From Alphaproteobacteria bacterium LSUCC0396 (GTDB taxonomy: Bacteria > Pseudomonadota > Alphaproteobacteria > Puniceispirillales > Puniceispirillaceae), in the NCBI GenBank assembly GCA_041228345.1, contig CP166131.1, forward strand, positions 310,001-374,000: a stretch of DNA of 64,000 nucleotides. Reading direction: 5' to 3'. A program made the position numbers and the translations under genes. Within the stretch, counting starts at the first letter, position 1, and each line of letters begins with the position of its first letter. This document shows positions 9,928-18,642 of the stretch, one piece after another. The notes below the pieces were generated by a model, which saw only the letters and a program-made list of their open reading frames with translations, had not been told where the DNA came from and ran no database searches.

Positions 9928-12357
9928 ATGAAAGATCAAGCACAGGTTGTTATCATTGGGGGCGGCGTTGTTGGCGCCTCAATTTTGTACCATCTCAGTA
10001 AACGCGGATGCACTGATGCGATCTTGCTGGAACGATCCGAGCTGACCTCTGGGTCAACTTGGCACGCGGCCGGCGGCATGCATACCATCAATGGCGACCC
10101 AAATGTTGCGAAACTTCAGCAATATACGATTAAACTTTACCAAGAGATCGAAGATTTATCCGGTCAGGATATTGGCCTTCACATGACTGGCGGCATCATG
10201 CTGGCGGCAACAAATGAGCGTTTTGACTGGCTGAAATCGGTTTATGCCAAGGGCAAATATCTTGGTATGGACGATCTTGAAATCATCACCCCAGAGCGCG
10301 CGCATGAGCTGATGCCACTCATTGATCCAGCGCAATTTGTTGGTGCGATGTATGACCCGATTGAGGGGCATTGTGACCCTTACGGCGTCACCCATGCCTA
10401 TGCCAAGGCTGCCCGCAAGAATGGGGCGCATTTCGAAACCCATGTAAAGGTCGAAGCGCTTCGCCAAAATGCTGATGGCAGCTGGCTTGTCACAACTAAT
10501 AAAGGCGTCATTACCGCCGAACATGTGGTCAATGCTGCCGGTCTGTGGGCACGCGAGGTTGGCCGGATGGTTGGGCTGGAACTACCAGTTTTGGCAATGG
10601 AACATATGTATCTGTTGACCGAAGATATGCCCGAAGTTGCCGAAATCAACAAGGCAACTGGCGCCGAAGTCCTTCATGCGGTTGATTTTGACGGTGAAAT
10701 CTATCTTCGCCAAGAGCGCGGCGGGATGTTGATGGGCACCTATGAGCGCGCCTGTAAACCATGGTCGGAACTCGAAACATCATGGGATTTTGGCCATCAA
10801 TTGTTAGACCCTGATATCGACCGGATCGCACCATCACTTGAGGTTGGGTTTAGGCATTTTCCGGCGTTTGAAAATGCCGGCATCAAGCAAATAATCAACG
10901 GTCCCTTCACCTTTGCACCAGACGGAAACCCGCTAGTTGGCCCGGTTAAGGGCATGACCAATTTCTGGTCGGCCTGTGCCGTGATGGCTGGATTTAGCCA
11001 AGGCGGCGGCGTTGGATTAGCGTTGGCGAACTGGATTGTTGATGGTGATCCGGGATTTGATGTCTGGGCGATGGATATTTCGCGCTTTGGCGATTATGCC
11101 AGCATGGCCTATACCAATGCGCGCGTGCGGGAAAACTATTCGCGGCGATTCTCAATCCGGTACCCCAATGAAGAATTACAGGCGGCACGCCCCCTGCTGA
11201 CCACCAGTATCTATGATCGGCAAAAACAGGCTGGCGCGCAATTTGGCGCGGTCTACGGATTGGAGGTTCCGCAATGGTTTGCGCCTGATGGCGCAAGCGA
11301 TGTGTTTTCATGGCGGCGATCCGTGGATTTCGACCATGTAGGCGATGAAGCGCGGGCGGTGCGCAGTGCGGTTGGGCTTGGCGATATTTCGGGATTTGCC
11401 AAATATGAAGTCAGCGGCGATGGGGCTATTAAATGGCTGGACCGCATCCTCGCCGCAAAAATTCCGGCAGTTGGCCGCATGACGCTTGCGCCCATGTTAA
11501 AGCAAGACGGTAAAATCATTGGTGATTTCTCGCTGGCACGGCTAGGTGAGACGCAGTTTCTAATCATCGGATCAGGCCTTGCCGAGACCTATCATATGCG
11601 GTGGTTCCTATCGCATCTCCCAAAAGATGGCACGGTTACCGTTAAGAGCCTTGGCCTCGATCTTGTCGGACTTACCCTTGCCGGCCCAAAAGCCCGCGAC
11701 GTCCTGCAAAAATGCTGCAGGGTTGATCTATCACATGGCTCGATGCCGTTTATGGCGGTACGCAAGATAGATGTTGGCATGGTGCCAGCGATTGTTGGCA
11801 GGGTCAGCTATACCGGTGATCTCGGCTATGAAATCTGGGTGAAACCGGCGCATCTTGTCCGGCTTTATGATGATTTGATGGTGGCGGGCGGTGAGTTTGA
11901 CATTCGTCCCTTTGGCGCGCGGGCGTTAAATGCCCTACGACTCGAAAAGAATTATGGTTCATGGGGGCGTGAATATCGCCCGCTATACGGCCCGATAGAG
12001 CTGGGGCTTGAGCGCTTTGTCGCCTATGACAAGCCCGCTGATTTTATCGGCAAAAGCGGGGCGTTAGCCGAGCGTGAAACCGGCGGCAGTAAACGGCTGA
12101 TCAGCCTTGCCGTCGCTGCGGTTGATGCGGATGTAATCGGTGATGAGCCTATTTCAATTGATGGTGCGGTGGTCGGCTGGGTTACCTCTGGTGGCTATGC
12201 CCATATGTCGCAAACATCAGTTGCGTTGGCGATGGTGCCAAAAGCGGTGGCAACCCGGGATAAAGGGTGGCAAATCGAATTGCTGGGCCAAACACTTGAC
12301 GCAACCCTCATCTCAGAGCCATTGTTTGATGCCAATGCGGGGCGGATGCGCAGCTAG
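9928..12357 (+). CDS. Dimethylglycine/sarcosine dehydrogenase-like FAD + GcvT protein
   Basis: An 809-residue flavoprotein of the dimethylglycine dehydrogenase/sarcosine dehydrogenase group. It probably demethylates an N-methylated glycine and passes the one-carbon unit to tetrahydrofolate. The FAD-binding Rossmann motif VVIIGGGVVGAS is at residues 8-19, followed by LTSGSTWHAAGG, where the His could be the covalent flavin site. The FAD oxidoreductase region covers about residues 1-370. A linker and a GcvT-like folate-binding half follow (from about 420), with GDLGYEIWV and ALNALRLEKNYGSWG. The next gene, a DMT transporter, begins 8 bp later. The exact substrate is an inference. Confidence 0.85.
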   Translation: MKDQAQVVIIGGGVVGASILYHLSKRGCTDAILLERSELTSGSTWHAAGGMHTINGDPNVAKLQQYTIKLYQEIEDLSGQDIGLHMTGGIMLAATNERFDWLKSVYAKGKYLGMDDLEIITPERAHELMPLIDPAQFVGAMYDPIEGHCDPYGVTHAYAKAARKNGAHFETHVKVEALRQNADGSWLVTTNKGVITAEHVVNAAGLWAREVGRMVGLELPVLAMEHMYLLTEDMPEVAEINKATGAEVLHAVDFDGEIYLRQERGGMLMGTYERACKPWSELETSWDFGHQLLDPDIDRIAPSLEVGFRHFPAFENAGIKQIINGPFTFAPDGNPLVGPVKGMTNFWSACAVMAGFSQGGGVGLALANWIVDGDPGFDVWAMDISRFGDYASMAYTNARVRENYSRRFSIRYPNEELQAARPLLTTSIYDRQKQAGAQFGAVYGLEVPQWFAPDGASDVFSWRRSVDFDHVGDEARAVRSAVGLGDISGFAKYEVSGDGAIKWLDRILAAKIPAVGRMTLAPMLKQDGKIIGDFSLARLGETQFLIIGSGLAETYHMRWFLSHLPKDGTVTVKSLGLDLVGLTLAGPKARDVLQKCCRVDLSHGSMPFMAVRKIDVGMVPAIVGRVSYTGDLGYEIWVKPAHLVRLYDDLMVAGGEFDIRPFGARALNALRLEKNYGSWGREYRPLYGPIELGLERFVAYDKPADFIGKSGALAERETGGSKRLISLAVAAVDADVIGDEPISIDGAVVGWVTSGGYAHMSQTSVALAMVPKAVATRDKGWQIELLGQTLDATLISEPLFDANAGRMRS

Positions 12358-12365
12358 GATCATCA

Positions 12366-13322
12366 ATGACACGGCAACGATTGCCATTTTTCCATTCACC
12401 GTCAGGTGACCGGCCATTCTTGGCGATGGCATTATTGTTGTTCGGGGTATTTGTGCTGGCCTTGCAGGACGCGACGGTCAAGCTAATCGCGCCCGAGACC
12501 TCATTCTGGCAGTTCCAGACATTACGTGCGATGGGCAATGCACTGCTGATTATCATTCTGGCGATGATAAGCGGCGGCTTCAGCCTGCTGGTGCCGAAAA
12601 ACTGGCGGCCGGTTTATTTGCGTGGCGTGATGCTTAGCATCTGTATGTTCTGCTTTTTTTCCGGTGCTCCGTTTTTAACCATCGCGCAAATGGCCGCCGG
12701 ATTATATACCTACCCCCTGTTTGTCTCGCTGTTAGCGGGGCCGGTTCTTGGCGAGACAGTTGGGCCATGGCGGATTGCTGCGCTGGTGATCGGAGCAGTT
12801 GGTGCGGGGCTAATCCTTGATCCATTTAATGCCGAATTTTCACTCATCCAGCTATTGCCAGTGGCAGCAGGTTTTTTCTATGCCTGCAATATCATTATCC
12901 TGCGGCGCGATTGCCGCCTTGAAAACCCGCTGTCGCTGACGCTGGCTGTTGCAGTTTTGTTTTTCATCACCGGCCTTGTTGGGGTCATTCTTCTTAGCCT
13001 GATGCCGCCGCCACAAGACATCATTGCAATGATGCCTTTTGTTGCCATTGGCTGGCCAGAGCTAACCCTTGTCGTGCTTGGCTTTGCGCTATTCTGCTCG
13101 CTGCTTAACCTATCAGGAAATATCTGCCTTGCCCGCGCCTATCAGACGGCGGACAGCAGTTGGCTGGCGCCCATTGATTTTTCATACCTGCTGTTTGCTG
13201 CCATCTGGGGACGGGTTATCTTTGACGTATGGCCACCGCAACAATCTTTGATTGGCATGGGGCTGATCGCCTTTGCCGGAATGGTAACTGCATGGCGAGA
13301 GCAACGCCGACAGCTGGCATGA
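12366..13322 (+). CDS. DMT (EamA) superfamily transporter
   Basis: The 318-residue protein has about ten hydrophobic segments arranged as two EamA halves, the drug/metabolite transporter fold of the inner membrane. Typical parts are the first helix LLFGVFVLALQDATVKL and the MAAGLYTYPLFVSLLAGPVLGE segment. It starts 8 bp after the dimethylglycine dehydrogenase-like gene with AGGA upstream, so the two form an operon and may share a substrate class, such as methylated amines or amino acids. That link is an inference. Confidence 0.88.
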   Translation: MTRQRLPFFHSPSGDRPFLAMALLLFGVFVLALQDATVKLIAPETSFWQFQTLRAMGNALLIIILAMISGGFSLLVPKNWRPVYLRGVMLSICMFCFFSGAPFLTIAQMAAGLYTYPLFVSLLAGPVLGETVGPWRIAALVIGAVGAGLILDPFNAEFSLIQLLPVAAGFFYACNIIILRRDCRLENPLSLTLAVAVLFFITGLVGVILLSLMPPPQDIIAMMPFVAIGWPELTLVVLGFALFCSLLNLSGNICLARAYQTADSSWLAPIDFSYLLFAAIWGRVIFDVWPPQQSLIGMGLIAFAGMVTAWREQRRQLA

Positions 13323-13431
13323 CGGCCGGATCATAACAGGAAGGCAGCCAGATAAAAACCTGATTTTTATCCCGCAAAAAGCCTAAAACCATTGGAAATC
13401 ATGGCCATTATCAATAGTATTATGAGATGAT

Positions 13432-13452
13432 CATTGCCTGATTATGGCAATG
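13432..13452 (+). promoter_or_regulatory. Hairpin in the leader of the cupin gene
   Basis: CATTGCC and GGCAATG form a perfect 7-bp inverted repeat around a 7-base loop, ending 24 bp before the ATG at 13477. An AT-rich palindrome (GATAAAAA ... TTTTTATC) stands further up at 13351-13371. The hairpin covers a possible earlier ATG at 13444, which argues for the later start. It could be an operator or a leader hairpin. Confidence 0.4.
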
Positions 13453-13476
13453 TCCGTTTTTTTGGGAGCCTGTTTT

Positions 13477-13977
13477 ATGAGTGATATTCTATCCAGCCTT
13501 GCGCAAGATTGCCGCCAGATTTTAACCGATACGCCCGGCCCCGAGGGGCGAGATAAACTTGCCCAATTGCTGGAAACCCTGTTGGCTGATCCGGCCAATG
13601 TCGACGCTTTGGTGCCATTATCAACAGGCGAACGCGAGCTGCTTTACGAAGATCCCGAGCTTGGCTTTTGTATCTTGGCGCATAATTACGACAGCCCCAA
13701 GACATCGCCGCCGCATGATCATGGGCCATCTTGGGCTATCTACGCCCAAGCTCGCGGCGAAACAGAAATGCGCGATTATGACAAAATCGAAGATGCCAGT
13801 GCTGGCAAACCGGGCAAGGTGCAGGTTAAACGCAGCTATCGTCTGACACCGGGGATTGCCCATGTTTATAATGAAGGCGATCTTCATTCACCAACGCGCA
13901 ATGGGCCAACCAGCCTCGTGCGTATTGAAGGCACTGACATGAGCAAGGTAAAGCGGTTCCGCTACGAGCTGGCTTAG
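13477..13977 (+). CDS. Cupin protein, cysteine dioxygenase-like
   Basis: A 166-residue single-cupin protein resembling thiol dioxygenases, which oxidise a thiol such as cysteine to a sulfinate with non-heme iron. PPHDHGPSWAIYAQARGETEM carries the HxH and Glu-type metal motif, and TPGIAHVYNEGDLHSP is the second cupin motif with the third His. The start is the ATG at 13477, with GGGAG upstream; an in-frame ATG at 13444 lies in a hairpin. A four-domain rhodanese gene follows in the same direction, which fits sulfur metabolism. The substrate is not proven. Confidence 0.75.
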   Translation: MSDILSSLAQDCRQILTDTPGPEGRDKLAQLLETLLADPANVDALVPLSTGERELLYEDPELGFCILAHNYDSPKTSPPHDHGPSWAIYAQARGETEMRDYDKIEDASAGKPGKVQVKRSYRLTPGIAHVYNEGDLHSPTRNGPTSLVRIEGTDMSKVKRFRYELA

Positions 13978-13983
13978 CCGTCA

Positions 13984-14050
13984 CGCCCCGATCACATGAC
14001 GAGACCATATGACAAGAGCATATGACAAGATCATATGACAAGACGGGGCG
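13984..14050 (+). repeat. CATATG tandem repeat array inside a CGCCCCG hairpin
   Basis: Between the cupin and rhodanese genes lie three near-identical units, CATATGACAAGAG, CATATGACAAGAT and CATATGACAAGAC, preceded by a degenerate copy. The whole array is flanked by the inverted arms CGCCCCG (13984-13990) and CGGGGCG (14044-14050), so the transcript could form a GC clamp with the repeats in its loop. Confidence 0.85.
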
Positions 14051-14096
14051 CCTTTACCCATTCTGCCGGGATTGCAAGCACCAACAGGAAAATTAG

Positions 14097-15629
14097 ATGA
14101 GCCACGGATTATTCACCAGCCTTTATGAGGCGGGAAAACCCTTTGCCCTAATCGACTGCCGCGAGCGCCGCGATTACGTTGCCGGTCACTGGTTTGGCAG
14201 CACCAATATACCGTTATCACTTTTCTCAAATCGTCTTCGCTTTCTCTTTAAAACACCTGATTTTCCGGTGCATTTTCTTGATTGGCAAGATGCAGCAAGC
14301 AGTGAGGCCATGCATCAGCTTGTGGCGTTTGGCTTTACCGATATTACCTGCCATAAAACCGAAAAGCCCAGTGAAATGGGACGCGGTTTTGTAAAGGGCG
14401 AATATGTCTGGTCAAAGGCGTTTGGCGAGGTTGTGGCGCATCAGATTGACCTGCCTGAGATCACCCCACAGCAATATTTGGCCGATTATCAAGATGCCCA
14501 GCTTTTTGATGTTCGCCCAACAGCCGAATATCAGGATTTTACCCTGCCAAATTCCCAGAGCCTGCCAAATAGCCTGCTATTGGCAAATGTCGCCGCGTTG
14601 AAAGGCACTGGCAAAATGTCGTTGTTGCATTGTGCTGGGCGCACCAGATCAATTATTGGTGCCTTTACCCTGATGGCATCGGGCTATGATGGACCGTTTG
14701 CGGTATTTCGTGGCGGCACACAGGCATGGCAGCTTGACGGCCATGAGCGCGAGCATAATGCCAACCGGCTTTTCGCTGCTGACTATGAGGCAACGGACGC
14801 GGTTGCCGGATTTTTACGCCGTTGGCAAATCCCGTCGGCACGTGTCGCGCAAGATGCGATAGCCGCCTATGCTCATGAAAATCAGTCAGGGTTGTTATTT
14901 GATGTATCGGATGACGCCGCCACCGGCCAGCCCCTCGCCCACGGCATTATTAAAATTTCCGGCACCAATCTAATTCAGCAAACCGACCGGTCAATTGCGC
15001 GTTACCACGTTCCTGTTACGCTGTTTGATCAGGGTTCGGGAAGCCGCGCCGCCTTTGCCGCATTTTGGCTGCGTGCGATGGGGTTTATCGTCAATATTGT
15101 TTATCTTGATGCACCGCTAGAACCAACAGAGGCGACAAACCCTGCGATCAGCCATAAAGGCACGATGCATGATGTGGTGGCGATAGCAGGTCTGGATCAA
15201 TGGCAAAAGGACGGGGTGCCTTTATATGATTTCCGGCCGTCACCAGCGTTTAACAGCGGTCATATTGCAAACAGCCAATGGCAGAATATCAGCGCCATTT
15301 TAGGTCAAAAACCGGCCGCAACGTCGGTGGCTATCATTGCGGCCTGCACTATAACTGGCAGTATTATCTGCGATTGTCTTGAACGGCATGGCTGGCAAAT
15401 CGCTGGTCTTTATATCTGGGATGATGGCGATAATGAGCCAAAAACAATGGCGACAGGCGGGCTTGAACTGCCGCTGGATGAGTCGGCGCTATTTGCCGGA
15501 CGCCATCATGGTGTTCTAGCGGATGCGCGTGACTATCTGGCATGGGAAGAAGATCTGCCAGCCGAAATCGACACGCCAATTCATGACCTGTGGTGCGCAC
15601 TTCTTTCAAGCGCACCAAAGCTGGACTAG
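14097..15629 (+). CDS. Four-domain rhodanese-like sulfurtransferase
   Basis: A 510-residue protein that reads as four rhodanese-like domains. Domain 1 (about 1-110) has DCRERRDYVAGHW but Asp in place of the active Cys. Domain 2 (about 125-235) has FDVRPTAEY and the active loop HCAGRTRS with Cys179, then the FRGGTQAWQ ending. Domain 3 (about 260-345) has a degenerate LFDQGSGSRA loop. Domain 4 (about 365-470) has DFRPSPAFNSGHI and a loop with Cys417. The AGGAAAA ribosome site supports the ATG. With the upstream cupin it suggests handling of thiols or persulfides. The gene shares a CTAG stop with the convergent next gene. Confidence 0.8.
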   Translation: MSHGLFTSLYEAGKPFALIDCRERRDYVAGHWFGSTNIPLSLFSNRLRFLFKTPDFPVHFLDWQDAASSEAMHQLVAFGFTDITCHKTEKPSEMGRGFVKGEYVWSKAFGEVVAHQIDLPEITPQQYLADYQDAQLFDVRPTAEYQDFTLPNSQSLPNSLLLANVAALKGTGKMSLLHCAGRTRSIIGAFTLMASGYDGPFAVFRGGTQAWQLDGHEREHNANRLFAADYEATDAVAGFLRRWQIPSARVAQDAIAAYAHENQSGLLFDVSDDAATGQPLAHGIIKISGTNLIQQTDRSIARYHVPVTLFDQGSGSRAAFAAFWLRAMGFIVNIVYLDAPLEPTEATNPAISHKGTMHDVVAIAGLDQWQKDGVPLYDFRPSPAFNSGHIANSQWQNISAILGQKPAATSVAIIAACTITGSIICDCLERHGWQIAGLYIWDDGDNEPKTMATGGLELPLDESALFAGRHHGVLADARDYLAWEEDLPAEIDTPIHDLWCALLSSAPKLD

Positions 15630-16507
15630 GCCCCCGCATCGGGTTTTGCCCGTGCCTGACGCCAGATAATCACCAAACCACCAGCGACAATCGCCAAAAC
15701 GCCGGGAAACAGGCGGTCAAGTGGCGCCTCAGCAAAAAACCACCAGCCCAGAAACAGCGAAAAAGGAATCCCAAAATATTCAAAAGGGGCCAAGAGGCTG
15801 GGCTGTGACATCCGATAGGCCACGACAAGCCCAAGGACACCAGCACCGCCCAACAGGCCAAGCCCTATAAACAGCCCCAGATCACCCGCCGAGGCAATGG
15901 GTACGAACTCGCCAAAACCGAGCCATAATAATAGTGAAAATAGCACTGCAAAAATCTGCGATCGAAATTGGATCACGCCAGACAAACGATCTGCTGGAAA
16001 GAGTTTAACAATTGTACTTGAGGTCGCATAGCATAACGCCGCCAGCACCGGAAAAATCGAAAATAATGAAAAAATACTTGTACCTGGCTGCATAATCATA
16101 ACAACGCCCGAGAACCCCATGACCACGGCCGACCAACGCCAGAACCCAACCCTAGCCCCAAGCAGCGGCACCGATAAGGCGGTAACAAAAAATGGCCCAG
16201 AAAATGCCAAGGTGGCAACAGTGGCAAATTCCAACTTGCTATAAGCTGTAAAAAGGAACAGCTGCGCCAAGGACACCACGCCGCCGCGCATCGCACAGAT
16301 CATCCATTCATGTCGGCTGAACGGCGTTTTAAGTGCCGCCATCTGTTTGCTGTAGGCCAGCAGCAGCAGGATCGGCAAAAACCCGAAGAAATTGCGCGTA
16401 AAGGAAATCTGAAAGATCGAATAATCCGCGGTCAGAATACGCACAGCAACCCCCATTAACGAGAATGAAAATATTGCTGCGATGATGGTCAGGATTGCGC
16501 GCGTCAA
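15626..16507 (-). CDS. DMT (EamA) superfamily transporter
   Basis: A 293-residue inner-membrane protein with ten predicted helices in two EamA halves. It starts MTRAILTIIAAIFSFSLMGVAV and contains FSGPFFVTALSVPLLGARVG and the mirrored FEYFGIPFSLFLGWWFFAE in the second half. The substrate is unknown. Its stop codon lies inside the palindrome CTAG that also forms the stop of the rhodanese gene, so the two genes converge with a 4-bp overlap. Confidence 0.88.
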   Translation of the reverse strand: MTRAILTIIAAIFSFSLMGVAVRILTADYSIFQISFTRNFFGFLPILLLLAYSKQMAALKTPFSRHEWMICAMRGGVVSLAQLFLFTAYSKLEFATVATLAFSGPFFVTALSVPLLGARVGFWRWSAVVMGFSGVVMIMQPGTSIFSLFSIFPVLAALCYATSSTIVKLFPADRLSGVIQFRSQIFAVLFSLLLWLGFGEFVPIASAGDLGLFIGLGLLGGAGVLGLVVAYRMSQPSLLAPFEYFGIPFSLFLGWWFFAEAPLDRLFPGVLAIVAGGLVIIWRQARAKPDAGA

Positions 16508-16613
16508 AAAGAAATTCCCTTTAGCGCCATCTAAGCCCTATGCCCAAGTGGCCGGATCAACCCTTGTTAGAAAGCCCAAAATGGGGCACGTATGTCGGCC
16601 GCGTCAGCACATC

Positions 16614-17147
16614 CTAGACCGCGGTGATCGGATCAACATCAAACGCCTTAATGGTCATCGAAATCAGGCTGTAATAGCCCAGAACCCCCACAAGATCGAC
16701 CGTTCCATCCTTGCCCAAAACAGCAATAGCACGGGCGTATAGCGCATCAGAAACACCGCGTTCGAGATTTAACTCACGCGTGAATTCATAAACAAGCGCT
16801 TCGTCCTCAGCAGCAAATTCAGGTGCCCGGTCATTAGCCAGCGCGTCAATAACTGCATCGTCAACACCGGCTGCGCGGGCGTGCGGCACATGCGCTTGCC
16901 ATTCAAAAGCCGCATCCCATATCCGCGCTGTTGTTAAAATAGCCAGCTCTGACAGGCGCGGTGATAATGATGAATCATATCGGCAATATTGGCCCAATTG
17001 CTGCGCCTTATCGGCAAGGTCAGGCCGATGCAGCCATATGGCGAGCGGCCCCCGCACATTACCGCGCGGCCCCGACGCAATATCTCGGTAAACCTCAATT
17101 TGTCTCTTATTCATCTGGGTTTGATCAAGCGCGGGCAGTCTAGCCAT
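16614..17147 (-). CDS. Carboxymuconolactone decarboxylase-like protein
   Basis: A 177-residue, all-helical-looking protein of the carboxymuconolactone decarboxylase/AhpD-like superfamily. LSELAILTTARIWDAAFEWQAHVPHARAAGVDD is the core motif block (about residues 65-97; Glu, Trp and His are in the usual places). The redox CxxC of AhpD is absent, so peroxidase activity is not expected. It is divergent from a PrpF-type isomerase gene 292 bp away, which would fit an aromatic or dicarboxylic acid pathway; that link is an inference. AGATAAGAATG gives a modest ribosome site. Confidence 0.75.
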   Translation of the reverse strand: MARLPALDQTQMNKRQIEVYRDIASGPRGNVRGPLAIWLHRPDLADKAQQLGQYCRYDSSLSPRLSELAILTTARIWDAAFEWQAHVPHARAAGVDDAVIDALANDRAPEFAAEDEALVYEFTRELNLERGVSDALYARAIAVLGKDGTVDLVGVLGYYSLISMTIKAFDVDPITAV

Positions 17148-17439
17148 TCTTATCTCTTTTTAAAACTGGGGTTCATTGCGGCGAATCATTTGTGGCAATA
17201 GGCAGCGGCAATTGCTGTTGTTATTAGCGCTCCCTAATTCAGTCTCACTATAGGCGCGTAGCGACGGAAATGCCAATGACTGATTGACGGGTCAGGTCCC
17301 CGCAGCATCGCTATCAAAAAAACCACCTCTAAAGGACATAACCCGCAATATTTTACGGCATATCATGTGTTTTGGGCATATAGTCGGCCAGATTATGTAT
17401 ATGATAGGCACTCACCCTCATTCCGGTACAAGGCAAACC

Positions 17440-18579
17440 ATGTCAAACCAAACAGCAATTCCTTTCATCCAGATGCGTGGCGGTAGCTCGAAAGGGATCT
17501 ATTTCCACCTTGCCGACCTACCGCAAGATAGACCCACCCGTGATAATGTACTGAAATGGGTGATGGGCGCCTATGGCGACCCTCGTCAGGTTGATGGCCT
17601 TGGCGGGGCTGATCCGCTAACCTCGAAAATCGCGATTGTGTCAGTTTCACAGCGTGATGACAGTGATATCGACTATAGCTTTATCCAAGCACTTGTCGGC
17701 GAGGACGGGCTAGATGACACCCCGAATTGCGGCAACATCCTGTCCGGTATCGGCGCCTTTGCTGTTGAAACCGGATTAATCAAGCCGGTTGGCGATCAGG
17801 CCAATATCCGCGTTTATATGACCAATAGTGGTAATCGCTGTCTATTACAATTCCCGCTGAAAAATGGCCTGCCGGTCTATCATGGCGATGCGCATATTGA
17901 TGGGGTGATGGGCACATCTGCACCCGTTATATGCAATTATGAGGATTTGCAGGGATCGGCCTGTGGCAGCCTGTTCCCAACCGGCAATCACCGGGACGAA
18001 TTTGACGGCGTGCAGGTCACTTGCATTGATAATGGTATGCCGGTTGTCTGTTTACGCGCCAGTGATTTCGATATTATAGGCAACGAAACACCAGAACAGC
18101 TCAATGCGAATGAAACGCTTAAATCACGCCTCGAGGCGATCCGGCTGCAGGCTGGATTGGCGATGGGACTTGGCGACGTGTCAGGCAAGGCTGTGCCAAA
18201 AATGAGCCTTGTCTCAACGCCACTGGCCGGAGGTACGGTGAACACGCGAACCTTCATTCCAAAACATTGTCATAAAGCCATTGGCGTGCTTGGAGCGGTT
18301 TCGGTTGCCAGTGCCGCCCTCTACCAAGATAGCGCAATCCATGACCTTGCCACCCTGCCCGACGGTTTGGTGAAAGATATAACAATTGAGCATCCATCGG
18401 GCAAATTCGATGTGCAGCTGAGCCTCAAAACCCAAGATGACAAAACCCAAGGTAACAAAACCCGAGATGATGAAATGCAGATCGAGCGCGCGGGCTTGCT
18501 GCGCACCACGCGGATGCTGGCCCGCGGCGAGGTCTATGTGCCATCTTCGGTCTGGGACGGCAATGGGGCGGCAATGTGA
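17440..18579 (+). CDS. PrpF/4-oxalomesaconate tautomerase-family isomerase
   Basis: A 379-residue member of the PrpF family, whose members move a double bond in unsaturated di- or tricarboxylic acids (aconitate, 4-oxalomesaconate, methylitaconate) by a Cys-based proton shift. MRGGSSKGIYFHLADLP near the N terminus and PNCGNILSGIGAFAVE with the catalytic Cys are diagnostic. I use the ATG at 17440, where AAGG stands at good spacing and the family start lies; a longer frame opens at 17284 but has no family sequence. A KTQDD-type 5-residue repeat from a 15-bp tandem array interrupts the C-terminal part. Which isomer it uses is open. Confidence 0.82.
   Translation: MSNQTAIPFIQMRGGSSKGIYFHLADLPQDRPTRDNVLKWVMGAYGDPRQVDGLGGADPLTSKIAIVSVSQRDDSDIDYSFIQALVGEDGLDDTPNCGNILSGIGAFAVETGLIKPVGDQANIRVYMTNSGNRCLLQFPLKNGLPVYHGDAHIDGVMGTSAPVICNYEDLQGSACGSLFPTGNHRDEFDGVQVTCIDNGMPVVCLRASDFDIIGNETPEQLNANETLKSRLEAIRLQAGLAMGLGDVSGKAVPKMSLVSTPLAGGTVNTRTFIPKHCHKAIGVLGAVSVASAALYQDSAIHDLATLPDGLVKDITIEHPSGKFDVQLSLKTQDDKTQGNKTRDDEMQIERAGLLRTTRMLARGEVYVPSSVWDGNGAAM
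18427..18471 (+). repeat. 15-bp tandem repeat inside a coding region, 3 copies
   Basis: AAAACCCAAGATGAC, AAAACCCAAGGTAAC and AAAACCCGAGATGAT lie head to tail and encode KTQDD, KTQGN and KTRDD in a C-terminal loop of the PrpF-like protein. The unit length keeps the reading frame. Confidence 0.93.
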
Positions 18580-18642
18580 CGGCAAAAAAACCTAGATTGG
18601 CGCAGCGGTAAGACGCTGCCCAGCGCGGGCTATCCATCGCCA

